Of a stretch of DNA of 64,000 nt, positions 29,597-37,608 are shown piece after piece. Both the position numbers and the translations under genes were made by a program. The first letter of the stretch is position 1; each line of letters begins with the position of its first letter. Source of the DNA: Mesorhizobium sp. 113-3-3 (GTDB lineage Bacteria; Pseudomonadota; Alphaproteobacteria; Rhizobiales; Rhizobiaceae); the NCBI RefSeq assembly GCF_016756495.1, contig NZ_AP023243.1, positions 1,302,001-1,366,000 of the forward strand. Reading direction: 5' to 3'. Under the pieces are notes generated by a model. That model worked only from the letters and a program-made list of their open reading frames with translations. It made no database searches and was not told the origin of the DNA.

Positions 29597-31742
29597 AGAA
29601 CGCCTGCCTGACCCAGGCCTCGTCGAACAGCAGCCGGTATGCCCATGGGATCGTCACGTTGCTGGAAACCGGGTTCGAGTGGGCGAGATAGTCGTCATAG
29701 ATCGGCTTCATCCTGACGTAGAAGGCGGGATCGAGCACCATCATGCCGTTCTCTGAATCGTGGAAGAAGCTGCGGTTGTTGAGGTTGACCGAGGAAATGG
29801 CGACCAGCTTTTCGTCGATCATCATGATCTTTGAATGCAGCACCACGTCGGGCGCCTTGAACTCGCGGATGTTGATGCGGTCGCCATATTTCTCGACGAA
29901 CAGCTTGTTGAGCGCGGTGAGGAACTTGCCGCCAATGTCGCCCTTGAGGTCGATGCGGCCGACAATGTCGATCTTGACGCCGCGGGCGAGCGCCCGGTCA
30001 AAGGCCTGGGCGAGGCTTGGCGTCAGATTGAGGTAGGGGTTGACGATCTGGATATGGTGGCGGGCGGCGTCGACCAGTTCGACGAAATAGGCCTCCAGCG
30101 CATGGTCGTCCTCATAGGGCACGGAAATGAAGTGCCGGGCATTGACGCGGGGGCGGCCATCGCCTCGCACCGGGATGGAGAAGGGGCGCGCCAGATTGGT
30201 GTCGGCATCGCGCAACCATATTGTCGACAGTTGCGCGGCGAGCGTTTCGGCCGTCGCCCTGTCGGCGAACTCGATGTCGAAGTCGCTCCAGTTCGAGTAG
30301 TAGTTCAGCGAAAACCCGTCGGTCTTGCCGTATTGTTCAAGGTTCGGATAGCGCGACAGGTCGATCGGCTGATGGAACAGGAAACCATCATGGATGTTGC
30401 GGCCGCCGATGATGACGCGCGAGCGCGCTGGGTCCACAGCCAGCGTCGCCAGCATCTTGATGTGATGGGTCTTGTGCAGCTGTGAGATCTGCTCGTCGAT
30501 CGGTGCGCCGTGATCGGCGCGCCAGCGGTATTCCTGCAATTCGACATTGGGGAACTCCGCCGCCAGCCGGTGCAGCAGGGCGTCGTCCTTGTCGCGCTCC
30601 AGCACGTCGGTGACCAGAATGCGCACCTTGGTGCCCAGTGCGGCATGATGGCGGATCAGCCGCTCGATGATGCGGCCGGAAAAGTCGGCCTTGAATTCGA
30701 GCGAGGACAGATAGATCAGCTTCAGCCTTGGCGCCCTGGAGAAATCGAGCGGCAGCTCCGGGTCGCCTTTGTCTATGGCCGCATCGGACAGCGGCGCGCC
30801 CATCAGCGCCTCGACCTTGGCGTTGAAGCCGTCGCGCGACTTGCGCAGCAGCCGGGGCTTGTCGATGGGCAGGGCGCAGGTCTGCGACAGCCAGCGGCTG
30901 GCATAGAAGGCGCGCTCGAGCGCGTCGAGGCCGGCGCTGTCGGGAACCGGACAGCGCTCGTAGCGACTGTCGAAGCTGGCGAGAGCAGGATCGGCGATCT
31001 CTTCGCGCCGAATGGTGAGCGGCGACCCGCCCGGCGCAAGGCTGGAGCGGATCCTTGCCGTGCAACGGTTCAGCCCGTCGCTTGGAAACAGGTTGACGAC
31101 GTCGTCCTCACCCGACAGGCGGAACCGGAATGCCGCGCCGGCGGCGATGGTGCGTGAGGCGCCGGCGGCGCGCATCGCCAGAGGACCGTCGCAGGTAGCC
31201 TCGATCTCGGCCGGCTGCTCGCCAGCCTGGCGCACGACGATTTCGGTGCTGCGCGCCTGCAGGCCGGAGAAATCGAAAATCTTGGGCGCCGAGGGCCGCG
31301 CCGCCGCATCGATGTAGAGCGTCTGCCGCGACACCCGCCAGCGTCCTTCGAAATGACCCTCGCCGCTGCCGCCATTGGCCGGCGGCAGATGCGCCCTGGC
31401 GACCGGTCCGGCCAGTTGCTGCAGCGCCGAATAGGTCGCCTGGAAGTCGCTGTTCTGCACGTCGCGGCGGTTGCGTCCGAACGGGCCGGTGCCGTTGGCG
31501 CGATCCATGGCGCCGAGCTCATTGTGGGCGAGCAGCGCCAGGAAGCGTCTTTCGTAGTCGCTGGTCTCTGCATTGCCAAAAAACTGCGACGCCTGGGGCC
31601 CGGGCGTGCTGGCCGACAAAGACGGCCGCGCGCAGGCTTCCTGTCCCGGCAGCAGATCGCAGGCATTGCGGCCCGTGCCGGCACAACCGGCAAGGGCGGT
31701 CAGCCCGAACAGGGCAAGGATGCTAAATGCGTGGCGATTCAC
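29595..31742 (-). CDS. Phospholipase D-like (HKD) family lipoprotein
   Basis: About 715 residues. The start is GTG at 31742, which overlaps the stop of the upstream gene (GTGA) and has GGAG 8 bases before it. A lipobox LTALAGC predicts membrane anchoring. The N-terminal 330 residues are of unknown type. The C-terminal half has two PLD modules: a degenerate HIKMLATLAVD (His about 427) followed by GGRN, and a canonical HSKIMMID (His about 636) followed by SSVNLNNRS. Duplicated HKD motifs typify phosphatidyltransferases/phospholipases such as cardiolipin synthase-like proteins. The activity is inferred; the spacing of the first motif is unusual. Confidence 0.8.
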   Translation of the reverse strand: MNRHAFSILALFGLTALAGCAGTGRNACDLLPGQEACARPSLSASTPGPQASQFFGNAETSDYERRFLALLAHNELGAMDRANGTGPFGRNRRDVQNSDFQATYSALQQLAGPVARAHLPPANGGSGEGHFEGRWRVSRQTLYIDAAARPSAPKIFDFSGLQARSTEIVVRQAGEQPAEIEATCDGPLAMRAAGASRTIAAGAAFRFRLSGEDDVVNLFPSDGLNRCTARIRSSLAPGGSPLTIRREEIADPALASFDSRYERCPVPDSAGLDALERAFYASRWLSQTCALPIDKPRLLRKSRDGFNAKVEALMGAPLSDAAIDKGDPELPLDFSRAPRLKLIYLSSLEFKADFSGRIIERLIRHHAALGTKVRILVTDVLERDKDDALLHRLAAEFPNVELQEYRWRADHGAPIDEQISQLHKTHHIKMLATLAVDPARSRVIIGGRNIHDGFLFHQPIDLSRYPNLEQYGKTDGFSLNYYSNWSDFDIEFADRATAETLAAQLSTIWLRDADTNLARPFSIPVRGDGRPRVNARHFISVPYEDDHALEAYFVELVDAARHHIQIVNPYLNLTPSLAQAFDRALARGVKIDIVGRIDLKGDIGGKFLTALNKLFVEKYGDRINIREFKAPDVVLHSKIMMIDEKLVAISSVNLNNRSFFHDSENGMMVLDPAFYVRMKPIYDDYLAHSNPVSSNVTIPWAYRLLFDEAWVRQAF

Positions 31743-32182
31743 CCGGTGGCTCCGGCCTTCATGGCGCTCAACTGTGCCGGGTCGCGCGGCGGCATGAAGC
31801 CCTGTGGAAACACCTTGCAAACGGGGATGGCGAAGGTCGCGATCAGCAATTCCGCCTCGCCGCGCATCTTGCGCGGCGCCGCCTTGTCGTCACGGATTGC
31901 CCTGGCCGAGGCGACAAGCGCGCCGTCGCAGTCGCAATGATTGTGGCGGGCGATGTAGCAGGCGTCGTGGATCCGGCACACCGCGTCGAGGCGGTCGACC
32001 GGCCGGGCCGACAGATCGCCGGTGCGGGTGCCGGGGCCGCAATAATTGCCGATGACGAAAGGCGAGGGGCGCGCCATCGCGTAACGGATCGGCTTGGGCA
32101 ATTCGGCTTCCGGCACTTTTGTCCACGGGTTGGCGCAGGCCGAAACGAAAATCAGCGGCAGGATGGCAAGAACGGCTCGCAT
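31739..32182 (-). CDS. Phospholipase A2-like lipoprotein
   Basis: 147 residues. The signal peptide ends in the lipobox FVSAC (Cys16). The mature part has the PLA2 superfamily landmarks: Ca-loop-like NYCGPGT at 46-52, the active-site helix DAVCRIHDACY with His72-Asp73 between Cys69 and Cys75, and HCDCDGALVA around 82-91, where PLA2 enzymes carry CxCD. Hydrolysis of the sn-2 ester of phospholipids is therefore plausible, but not shown. Its stop overlaps the GTG of the phospholipase D-like gene, implying translational coupling. Confidence 0.72.
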   Translation of the reverse strand: MRAVLAILPLIFVSACANPWTKVPEAELPKPIRYAMARPSPFVIGNYCGPGTRTGDLSARPVDRLDAVCRIHDACYIARHNHCDCDGALVASARAIRDDKAAPRKMRGEAELLIATFAIPVCKVFPQGFMPPRDPAQLSAMKAGATG

Positions 32183-32375
32183 TGTTTCCGCGCCAGCTTT
32201 CTGAACGATTTCCCCACCGGCGGCCCTGCCCATGGCCGGCGACCGCATGCCTGATGCCACACTGGCCGGTTTTGTGGCAAGGAAAAGGCGGCGTCCATCA
32301 CCTGACCGTGTTATCACCGGGGCGGTACAATCTGTCAGGCGCATCGTTCCGGCCTGGCATTCGCGAGCACCCGTG

Positions 32376-32951
32376 ATGCGTATCGGCTTTGTGGTTACCG
32401 CTATCGTGTTTCTGTCCTGCACCTCGGCGGCCAATGCCGCCGACAAGACCGTTCACGACAAGGACAACGGATTTTCCCTGACCTTTCCGGAGGGTTGGAC
32501 CAACGAGGAACCTTCCGGCAAGACCATGCGGCTGAAGATCAAGTCCGGCGATCAGGGCCTCACCTGCCGGGTATCGGTCGGTCTCTATGATCCGCAGGCG
32601 TCCGATTCACCAGCCGATCCCAAGGCATTTCTCGAAACGGGCTGGTCGCCGCGGGCCTGGCACGAGATGGTCGGCGCCGCCTTTACCGCGGCGGCCTTCA
32701 GCAACGAAAAGTTGATCCGCTTTCCCGATGGCTATCCGGCACGAATGGCCGACATGGATTTCCAGGTCGGCGACGGCAACGCCAGCTTCCCCGGCCACGC
32801 CATGGTCGTGCTTTCGCTGCGCGGCACCCGCTTCGGGCTGGTGACCTGCGGGCTCACGGGCGACAGCGCCGAGCAAATGAAGCAGAAGTGGGTGCCATTG
32901 GCTGACGAAGCCCAACGGGTGGCGAGATCTCTTGTTCTCGATGGACCGTGA
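32376..32951 (+). CDS. Periplasmic protein of unknown function
   Basis: 191 residues with a signal peptide (cleavage after SAANA). The mature domain begins KTVHDKDNGFSLTFPEGWTNEEP, which resembles the PsbP/Mog1-like 'FSLTFPEGW' beginning seen in many small secreted proteins. Two cysteines (LTCRV, VTCGL) could pair. I cannot name a function. Divergent from the PLA2-like gene (193 bp between) and convergent with the LysR gene 6 bp downstream. Confidence 0.7.
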   Translation: MRIGFVVTAIVFLSCTSAANAADKTVHDKDNGFSLTFPEGWTNEEPSGKTMRLKIKSGDQGLTCRVSVGLYDPQASDSPADPKAFLETGWSPRAWHEMVGAAFTAAAFSNEKLIRFPDGYPARMADMDFQVGDGNASFPGHAMVVLSLRGTRFGLVTCGLTGDSAEQMKQKWVPLADEAQRVARSLVLDGP

Positions 32952-32957
32952 GCACCT

Positions 32958-33839
32958 TTACAGGAAAAGGCTTCTTTCCCGCTCCACCGCCTTGGTGATG
33001 AAGCCGGCGACGATCTGGATGCGGCGCAGCGGCCTGACCGATTCGTGATAGACCAGCCAGTAGGCGCGGCGGATGGGCGCCACAACATCGACGGCCACCA
33101 GTTCCGGCATCGAACGCGCCACGAAAGTGTGCAGGATGCCGATGCCGGCGCCCGAGCGCACCGCTTCGGCCTGGCCGAGCGCCGAGGAAATGGCGAAGCT
33201 GGTGCGCCAGTCGGCGCTGAATTCGGCGGCGTAATCGAGCGAAGGGCTGACGATGAGATCGGGCACATAGCCGATGAGCGGGTGCTGGCCGAGTTCGGCC
33301 GGTGTTTTGGGCAGACCATTGGCGTCGGCGTAGGCGCGCGAGGCAAACAGGCCGAGCGAATAGTCGACCAGCTTTCCCGCCACCAAGCGGCCTTCCGTCG
33401 GTCGCTCGACGGTGATGGCGATGTCGGCCTCGCGCCGGGAGAGCGAGAAGGAGCGCGGCACCGGCACGAGCTGGATCGTCAGTTCGCGATGCAGCGCGGT
33501 CAGTTCGCCAAGGCGCCTGGCCAGGAAGGCGACGCCGAACCCGTCCGGCGCGCCGATGCGCACGGTGCCGGAGATATCGTCGCCCTCGCCCGAAATGGTC
33601 GAGCGCGCAGCGATCATGTCGCCCTCCATGCGCTCGGCAATGTCGAGGAAGCGCTCGCCGGCCGGCGTCAGTTCGCTGCCGGTGGTCAAACGGCGAAAGA
33701 GCTTCGTGCGCAGTGCGTCCTCGAGTGCTGCGATGCGGCGCGAGACGGTGGCGTGGTTCAGCTCCAGCCGCCTGGCGGCCCCGAGGATCTGGCCGGCGCG
33801 AGCCACGGCGAGGAAGATGCGGACGTCATCCCAGTTCAT
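32958..33839 (-). CDS. LysR family transcriptional regulator
   Basis: 293 residues. N-terminal winged HTH: FLAVARAGQILGAARRLELNHATVSRRIAALEDAL. The substrate-binding domain begins near residue 90 (GTVRIGAPDGFG). It is of the subgroup starting MNWDDVRIFL. Divergent from mmsA with 161 bp between, so it probably controls methylmalonate semialdehyde dehydrogenase; the inducer is not evident. Confidence 0.88.
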   Translation of the reverse strand: MNWDDVRIFLAVARAGQILGAARRLELNHATVSRRIAALEDALRTKLFRRLTTGSELTPAGERFLDIAERMEGDMIAARSTISGEGDDISGTVRIGAPDGFGVAFLARRLGELTALHRELTIQLVPVPRSFSLSRREADIAITVERPTEGRLVAGKLVDYSLGLFASRAYADANGLPKTPAELGQHPLIGYVPDLIVSPSLDYAAEFSADWRTSFAISSALGQAEAVRSGAGIGILHTFVARSMPELVAVDVVAPIRRAYWLVYHESVRPLRRIQIVAGFITKAVERERSLFL

Positions 33840-34000
33840 GGGAATCCCCAGGAGATATCTTGTAGCCTGCCATTTGCGAGAATTGATGCTCGCCCGTCAA
33901 CCGTTATCTACTTTTCGCACAACGGTTGCGTTCTTCCTCGCGTTGCCTTCGCCACCGCAAAGGCGGACAATGCGCCCATCACAAACAAGGGAGAGATATT

Positions 34001-35497
34001 ATGATCGAATACGGTCATTTCATCGGTGGCAAGCGTGTCGCCGGCACCAGCGGCCGCAAACAGGACGTCATGCAGCCGATGGACGGCACGGTGCGCGGCA
34101 CGGTGGCGCTGGCCTCGCAGGCGGAACTGCGCGCGGCGGTCGAGAACGCCAAGGCGGCGCAACCGAAATGGGCCGCCACCAACCCGCAGCGCCGCGTGCG
34201 CGTGCTGATGAAATTCCTCGAACTGGTCGCCCGCGACTATGACGAACTGGCCGACATCCTGGCGCGCGAACACGGCAAGACCATCGCCGACGCCAAGGGC
34301 GACATCCAGCGCGGCCTCGAAGTGGTCGAAGTCTGCATCGGCGCGCCGCACATGATGAAGGGCGAGTTCACCGATGGCGCCGGCCCCGGCATCGACGTCT
34401 ATTCGATGCGCCAGCCGCTCGGCGTCGTCGCCGGCATCACCCCGTTCAACTTCCCGGCGATGATCCCGCTGTGGAAGATCGCGCCGGCCATCGCCTGCGG
34501 CAATGCCTTCATCCTGAAGCCGTCCGAGCGTGACCCGGGCGTGCCGATCCGCATCGCCGAATTGTTCCTCGAGGCCGGCCTGCCGGCTGGCATCCTCAAC
34601 GTCGTCAATGGCGACAAGGAAGTCGTCGACGCCATCCTCGACGATCCCGACATCAAGGCCGTCGGCTTTGTCGGCTCGACGCCGATCGCCCACTACATCT
34701 ATTCGCGCGGCACCGCGGCGGGCAAGCGCGTGCAGTGCTTCGGCGGCGCCAAGAACCACATGATCATCATGCCCGACGCCGACATGGACCAGACCGTAGA
34801 CGCGCTGATCGGCGCCGGCTACGGCTCGGCCGGCGAGCGCTGCATGGCGATCTCGGTGGCCGTTCCGGTCGGCAACGACACCGCCAACCGGTTGATGGAA
34901 AAGCTGATCCCGCGCGTCGAAAGCCTCAAGGTCGGCCCGTCGACGGATTCGGCCGCCGATTTCGGCCCGCTGGTGACGGCGCAGGCGCTGGAGCGCGTCA
35001 AGGGCTATGTCGACACCGGCGTCAAGGAAGGCGCCACGCTCGTCGTCGATGGCCGCGGCTTCAAGATGCAGGGCTATGAGGACGGCTACTATATGGGCGG
35101 CTGCCTGTTCGACAACGTCACGGCGGACATGCGCATCTACAAGGAAGAGATTTTTGGGCCGGTGCTCTCGGTGGTGCGCGCGCCGACCTATGAGAGCGCG
35201 ATCAAGCTCGCCAACGACCACGAGATGGGCAATGGCGTCGCCATCTTCACCCGCGACGGCGACGCCGCGCGTGATTTCGCGAGCCGTGTCCAGGTCGGCA
35301 TGGTCGGCGTCAACGTGCCGATCCCGGTTCCGATCGCCTATTACACCTTCGGCGGCTGGAAGGCATCTTCCTTCGGCGACCTCAACCAGCACGGACCGGA
35401 CGCCTTCCGCTTCTACACCAAGACCAAGACGGTGACCTCGCGCTGGCCGTCCGGCATCAAGGACGGCGCCGAGTTCGTCATCCCGACGATGAACTGA
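34001..35497 (+). CDS. mmsA: CoA-acylating methylmalonate-semialdehyde dehydrogenase
   Basis: Converts methylmalonate semialdehyde (valine, thymine, myo-inositol breakdown) or malonate semialdehyde to propionyl-CoA or acetyl-CoA with NAD+ and CoA. 498 residues. MmsA hallmarks: GITPFNFPAMIPLWKIAPAI, CFGGAKNHMIIMPDADMDQ (the usual ALDH Glu is absent, as expected for the CoA-acylating type) and the nucleophile in GSAGERCMAISVAVPVG. AGGGAGAGA lies before the ATG at 34001. Ends in a clear terminator. Confidence 0.95.
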   Translation: MIEYGHFIGGKRVAGTSGRKQDVMQPMDGTVRGTVALASQAELRAAVENAKAAQPKWAATNPQRRVRVLMKFLELVARDYDELADILAREHGKTIADAKGDIQRGLEVVEVCIGAPHMMKGEFTDGAGPGIDVYSMRQPLGVVAGITPFNFPAMIPLWKIAPAIACGNAFILKPSERDPGVPIRIAELFLEAGLPAGILNVVNGDKEVVDAILDDPDIKAVGFVGSTPIAHYIYSRGTAAGKRVQCFGGAKNHMIIMPDADMDQTVDALIGAGYGSAGERCMAISVAVPVGNDTANRLMEKLIPRVESLKVGPSTDSAADFGPLVTAQALERVKGYVDTGVKEGATLVVDGRGFKMQGYEDGYYMGGCLFDNVTADMRIYKEEIFGPVLSVVRAPTYESAIKLANDHEMGNGVAIFTRDGDAARDFASRVQVGMVGVNVPIPVPIAYYTFGGWKASSFGDLNQHGPDAFRFYTKTKTVTSRWPSGIKDGAEFVIPTMN

Positions 35498-35523
35498 CAT
35501 CGGACACTTGTTTCACCGAGTTA

Positions 35524-35551
35524 AGGGCGCGGCTTTGGTCGCGCCCTTTTT
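35524..35551 (+). terminator. Rho-independent terminator of mmsA
   Basis: Stem AGGGCGCG / CGCGCCCT with an 8-base loop, then a T run (35547-35551). The stem would also work for the convergent gene ending at 35557. Confidence 0.85.
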
Positions 35552-35556
35552 GCGTG

Positions 35557-35886
35557 TCATGCGCCGATCTCCAGCCGCGTGATCCGGTCGCGGGTCAGCG
35601 TGAAGGCGTAGTGGAGCGTCGCAGGACTGCCGGGGAAATTTCCCGAGACGATGCCGGCGATCCGCCATGCATCGCCCTTGACCGTCGCGTCGGCGACCTC
35701 GACGGTCACCCGGTATTTGCGTGTCGTCTCCTCCATCCAGCCGCGGATGGCGGCCAAACCCCGATGGGTTCTTCCTTCGTCCTTGACCGTGGCGTCGGGC
35801 GAGAAGGGGACGAGCATGGCGTCGATATCGTGCCTGTTCTTGGCGGTGAAATAGTCGGCCAACGGCTGTGGAAGCTTTGCGGTCAT
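35557..35886 (-). CDS. SnoaL/NTF2-like small protein
   Basis: 109 residues. Pattern of a nuclear-transport-factor-2-like cone fold: LADYFTAKNRHDIDAMLVPFSPDATVKDEGRTHRGLAAIRGWMEE, then alternating strands to RDRITRLEIG. Family members may be enzymes or ligand-binding proteins; nothing more specific can be said. The ATG at 35886 is chosen because GGAG lies 8 bases upstream. Divergent from the HxlR regulator gene, the likely controller. Confidence 0.7.
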   Translation of the reverse strand: MTAKLPQPLADYFTAKNRHDIDAMLVPFSPDATVKDEGRTHRGLAAIRGWMEETTRKYRVTVEVADATVKGDAWRIAGIVSGNFPGSPATLHYAFTLTRDRITRLEIGA

Positions 35887-35969
35887 GATGTCATCTCCGG
35901 TGCGGGTTGCCGCCATCAGCCGAGGCCGGCGGCGCTTGTCCGGCTTCTAAAATGCGATATGCTGGCGAA

Positions 35970-36383
35970 ATGACAAGAACCGACGAAAAAGTAAGGTACT
36001 TACCTGAAGGTAAGGCCGAGCCTGAAGGTAAGGTTCGGCCCGAAGTTAAGCCCGCGACATTGACGCCGTCATCGGCGGCGAGCGGCGTCGAGAATGTGCT
36101 GCGCATCCTCGAAGGCCGCTGGAAACTGGTGATCCTGTTTCACCTGTTCGGTGGCAAGGTGCTGCGCTTCTCCGATCTCGAACGGGCGATCCCGGCGATC
36201 TCGCAGAAGATGCTGATCCAGCAGCTGCGGCAGATGGAGGCCGACGGCATCGTGCGCCGTATCGTGCATCACCAGGTGCCGCCGAAGGTCGAATATTGCC
36301 TGACCGATTGGGGCCAGTCCCTGTGCCCGGCCCTCGACGCCTTGCTGAAATGGGCGGCACTTCGCGAGCCAGCGCAAGACTGA
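35970..36383 (+). CDS. HxlR family transcriptional regulator with repeat-derived N-terminal tail
   Basis: 137 residues. Winged-helix HxlR core: VLRILEGRWKLVILFHLFGGKVLRFSDLERAIPAISQKMLIQQLRQMEADGIVRR, then PPKVEYCLTDWG. Before the core is a 32-residue tail that includes PEGKAE-PEGKVR-PEVKPA, encoded by three tandem 18-bp units (36003-36056), not part of a normal HxlR protein. A palindrome GTAAGGTACTTAC lies in codons 8-12 and could be an autoregulatory site. The divergent NTF2-like gene is the probable target. Confidence 0.85.
   Translation: MTRTDEKVRYLPEGKAEPEGKVRPEVKPATLTPSSAASGVENVLRILEGRWKLVILFHLFGGKVLRFSDLERAIPAISQKMLIQQLRQMEADGIVRRIVHHQVPPKVEYCLTDWGQSLCPALDALLKWAALREPAQD
35991..36003. 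promoter_or_regulatory. Palindrome inside the HxlR coding start
   Basis: GTAAG-GTA-CTTAC, a 5-bp-arm palindrome 21 bp past the HxlR start codon. GTAAG-type half sites occur again in the neighbouring 18-bp repeats (GGTAAGG twice). Operator role is speculative. Confidence 0.3.
36003..36056 (+). repeat. Three tandem 18-bp repeats in the HxlR gene
   Basis: CCTGAAGGTAAGGCCGAG, CCTGAAGGTAAGGTTCGG and CCCGAAGTTAAGCCCGCG follow head to tail, encoding a Pro-Glu-x-Lys hexapeptide series. In-frame unit length means copy number could vary without breaking the gene. Confidence 0.75.
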
Positions 36384-36523
36384 CGCGGCCGTTGCCCTGC
36401 AACGCGCCGCGCTCCCCGAAATGGTGCTTGTTTTCGGATCAGGACCTCACCATATCGATTCCAGGGAATGATAAAATTCCCATGCCTCCTTTTGCCGGAA
36501 CGCGGAGGCGAAGGAGGTGCCAA

Positions 36524-36835
36524 ATGGCACACAAATTTTCGTTTCGATGGATCAGGATGGGTGCTATCGGCATCGCGCTGGCGCTGTCGACGCTAGCGGC
36601 ACGGGCGCAATTCATCTGCGGCGGCCACAGTGATCTTGTCGCGGGATTGGCGCAGGCCTTTCAACAAAAGCAGATCGGCTACGGCGTGGTCGGCCAGGCC
36701 GCCATTTTCGAGATTTACGTTTCGGCAAACGGGAGCTGGTCCATGCTGGTGACCGACGTGCAGGGCCAAAGCTGCATTTTCGCGACCGGTGACGGATGGG
36801 AGAATACCGCCGTCGCCACCGCGCAAGGAATCTGA
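36524..36835 (+). CDS. Small secreted protein of unknown function
   Basis: 103 residues, with the strong site AAGGAGG 7 bases before the ATG. Signal peptide to about residue 28 (IGIALALSTLAARA, then QFICGG). The mature 75 residues contain two cysteines, Cys32 and Cys84, likely a disulfide, and strands such as AAIFEIYVSANGSWSMLVTD. Family not recognised. Convergent with the GntR gene 8 bp downstream. Confidence 0.65.
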   Translation: MAHKFSFRWIRMGAIGIALALSTLAARAQFICGGHSDLVAGLAQAFQQKQIGYGVVGQAAIFEIYVSANGSWSMLVTDVQGQSCIFATGDGWENTAVATAQGI

Positions 36836-36843
36836 TCGCCCGT

Positions 36844-37506
36844 TCAGCGCGTCGCGGCGACCTCGGCATGGCCGCGCAACAGCGCCATCAGCCGCTTGGC
36901 ATCCTTGGCGGCTCCCTCCTCGTCGCCGTCGAGGATCGAGCGGATCAGCGCGACGTGATGCTCGGCTGACTCGGCCAGGCCCGTGTCCGCCTTGTAGCGG
37001 AACCAGAAGCGGCGGCTGTGGGTCTGCAGGGGCGCGGCCAGCCGCGCGGCAAAGGGGTTGTCCGCGGCCATCGCCAGCGCCTCGTCGAGCGCCTTGTCGG
37101 CCTGGATGAAGGCAAGCACATTGCCCGAGATGACCGCCTTCTGCATGGCGAGCGCCGCCTCGTGAAACAGGTCGGCGGCCTCGCGGGTGACGAAGCGCGC
37201 GGCCGAGCGGGCCAGCACCACCTCGACGCCGCGCCGCGCGTCGAGCACGCGCAGCCAGTCGCCGGGATGCAGCGGCGCGATCGCGATGCCGGCGCGTGGC
37301 CTGACATCCAGCAGCCCTTCCCAGGCCAGCCGCTGGATCGCCTCGCGCACCGGCGTGCGGCCAAGGTCCAGCTTTTCGATGAGCGCCCCTTCGGTGACGA
37401 AGCTCGCCGGCGCCAGTTCCAGCGTGACGATCATTTGCTCGAGCACGTGGTACGCCCTGGTCGCGGCCGGCTCGGCGGATGCTCTGATTGCTTCGGTGGA
37501 TATCAA
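36844..37506 (-). CDS. GntR family regulator (FadR/FCD type) of the hydroxyproline-type cluster
   Basis: About 220 residues. N-terminal winged HTH (LEQMIVTLELAPASFVTEGALIEKLDLGRTPVREAIQRLAWEGLLDVRPRAGI) and a C-terminal FCD ligand domain. The TTG at 37506 is chosen since AGGAGG lies 6 bases upstream; an ATG at 37539 would lie on the far side of the operator and has no site. A perfect palindrome overlaps its ribosome binding site, indicating autoregulation. Divergent from the DapA-family gene. Confidence 0.87.
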   Translation of the reverse strand: MISTEAIRASAEPAATRAYHVLEQMIVTLELAPASFVTEGALIEKLDLGRTPVREAIQRLAWEGLLDVRPRAGIAIAPLHPGDWLRVLDARRGVEVVLARSAARFVTREAADLFHEAALAMQKAVISGNVLAFIQADKALDEALAMAADNPFAARLAAPLQTHSRRFWFRYKADTGLAESAEHHVALIRSILDGDEEGAAKDAKRLMALLRGHAEVAATR

Positions 37507-37517
37507 AGGCGGCCTCC

Positions 37518-37538
37518 TGATATATTTTGAATATATCA
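37518..37538. promoter_or_regulatory. Operator 1 of the GntR regulator
   Basis: Perfect palindrome: TGATATATT, TTG, AATATATCA. It lies directly upstream of the AGGAGG of the GntR gene. The TGATATATCA core recurs at 37584-37593. Confidence 0.65.
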
Positions 37539-37552
37539 TAGCAGAATCCGCA

Positions 37553-37581
37553 TTGACAGTCCGTTTCTTAACAGATATACG
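37553..37581 (+). promoter_or_regulatory. Promoter of the hydroxyproline-type catabolic operon
   Basis: TTGACA (37553-37558), a 17-base spacer and TATACG (37576-37581). Operator 2 begins 3 bases downstream, covering the expected transcription start, a repression arrangement. Confidence 0.6.
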
Positions 37582-37583
37582 GC

Positions 37584-37593
37584 TGATATATCA
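37584..37593. promoter_or_regulatory. Operator 2 of the GntR regulator
   Basis: Perfect 10-bp palindrome TGATATATCA over the predicted start of transcription; the same half-sites as operator 1. Confidence 0.6.
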
Positions 37594-37608
37594 GATGGAG
37601 ACACGACT

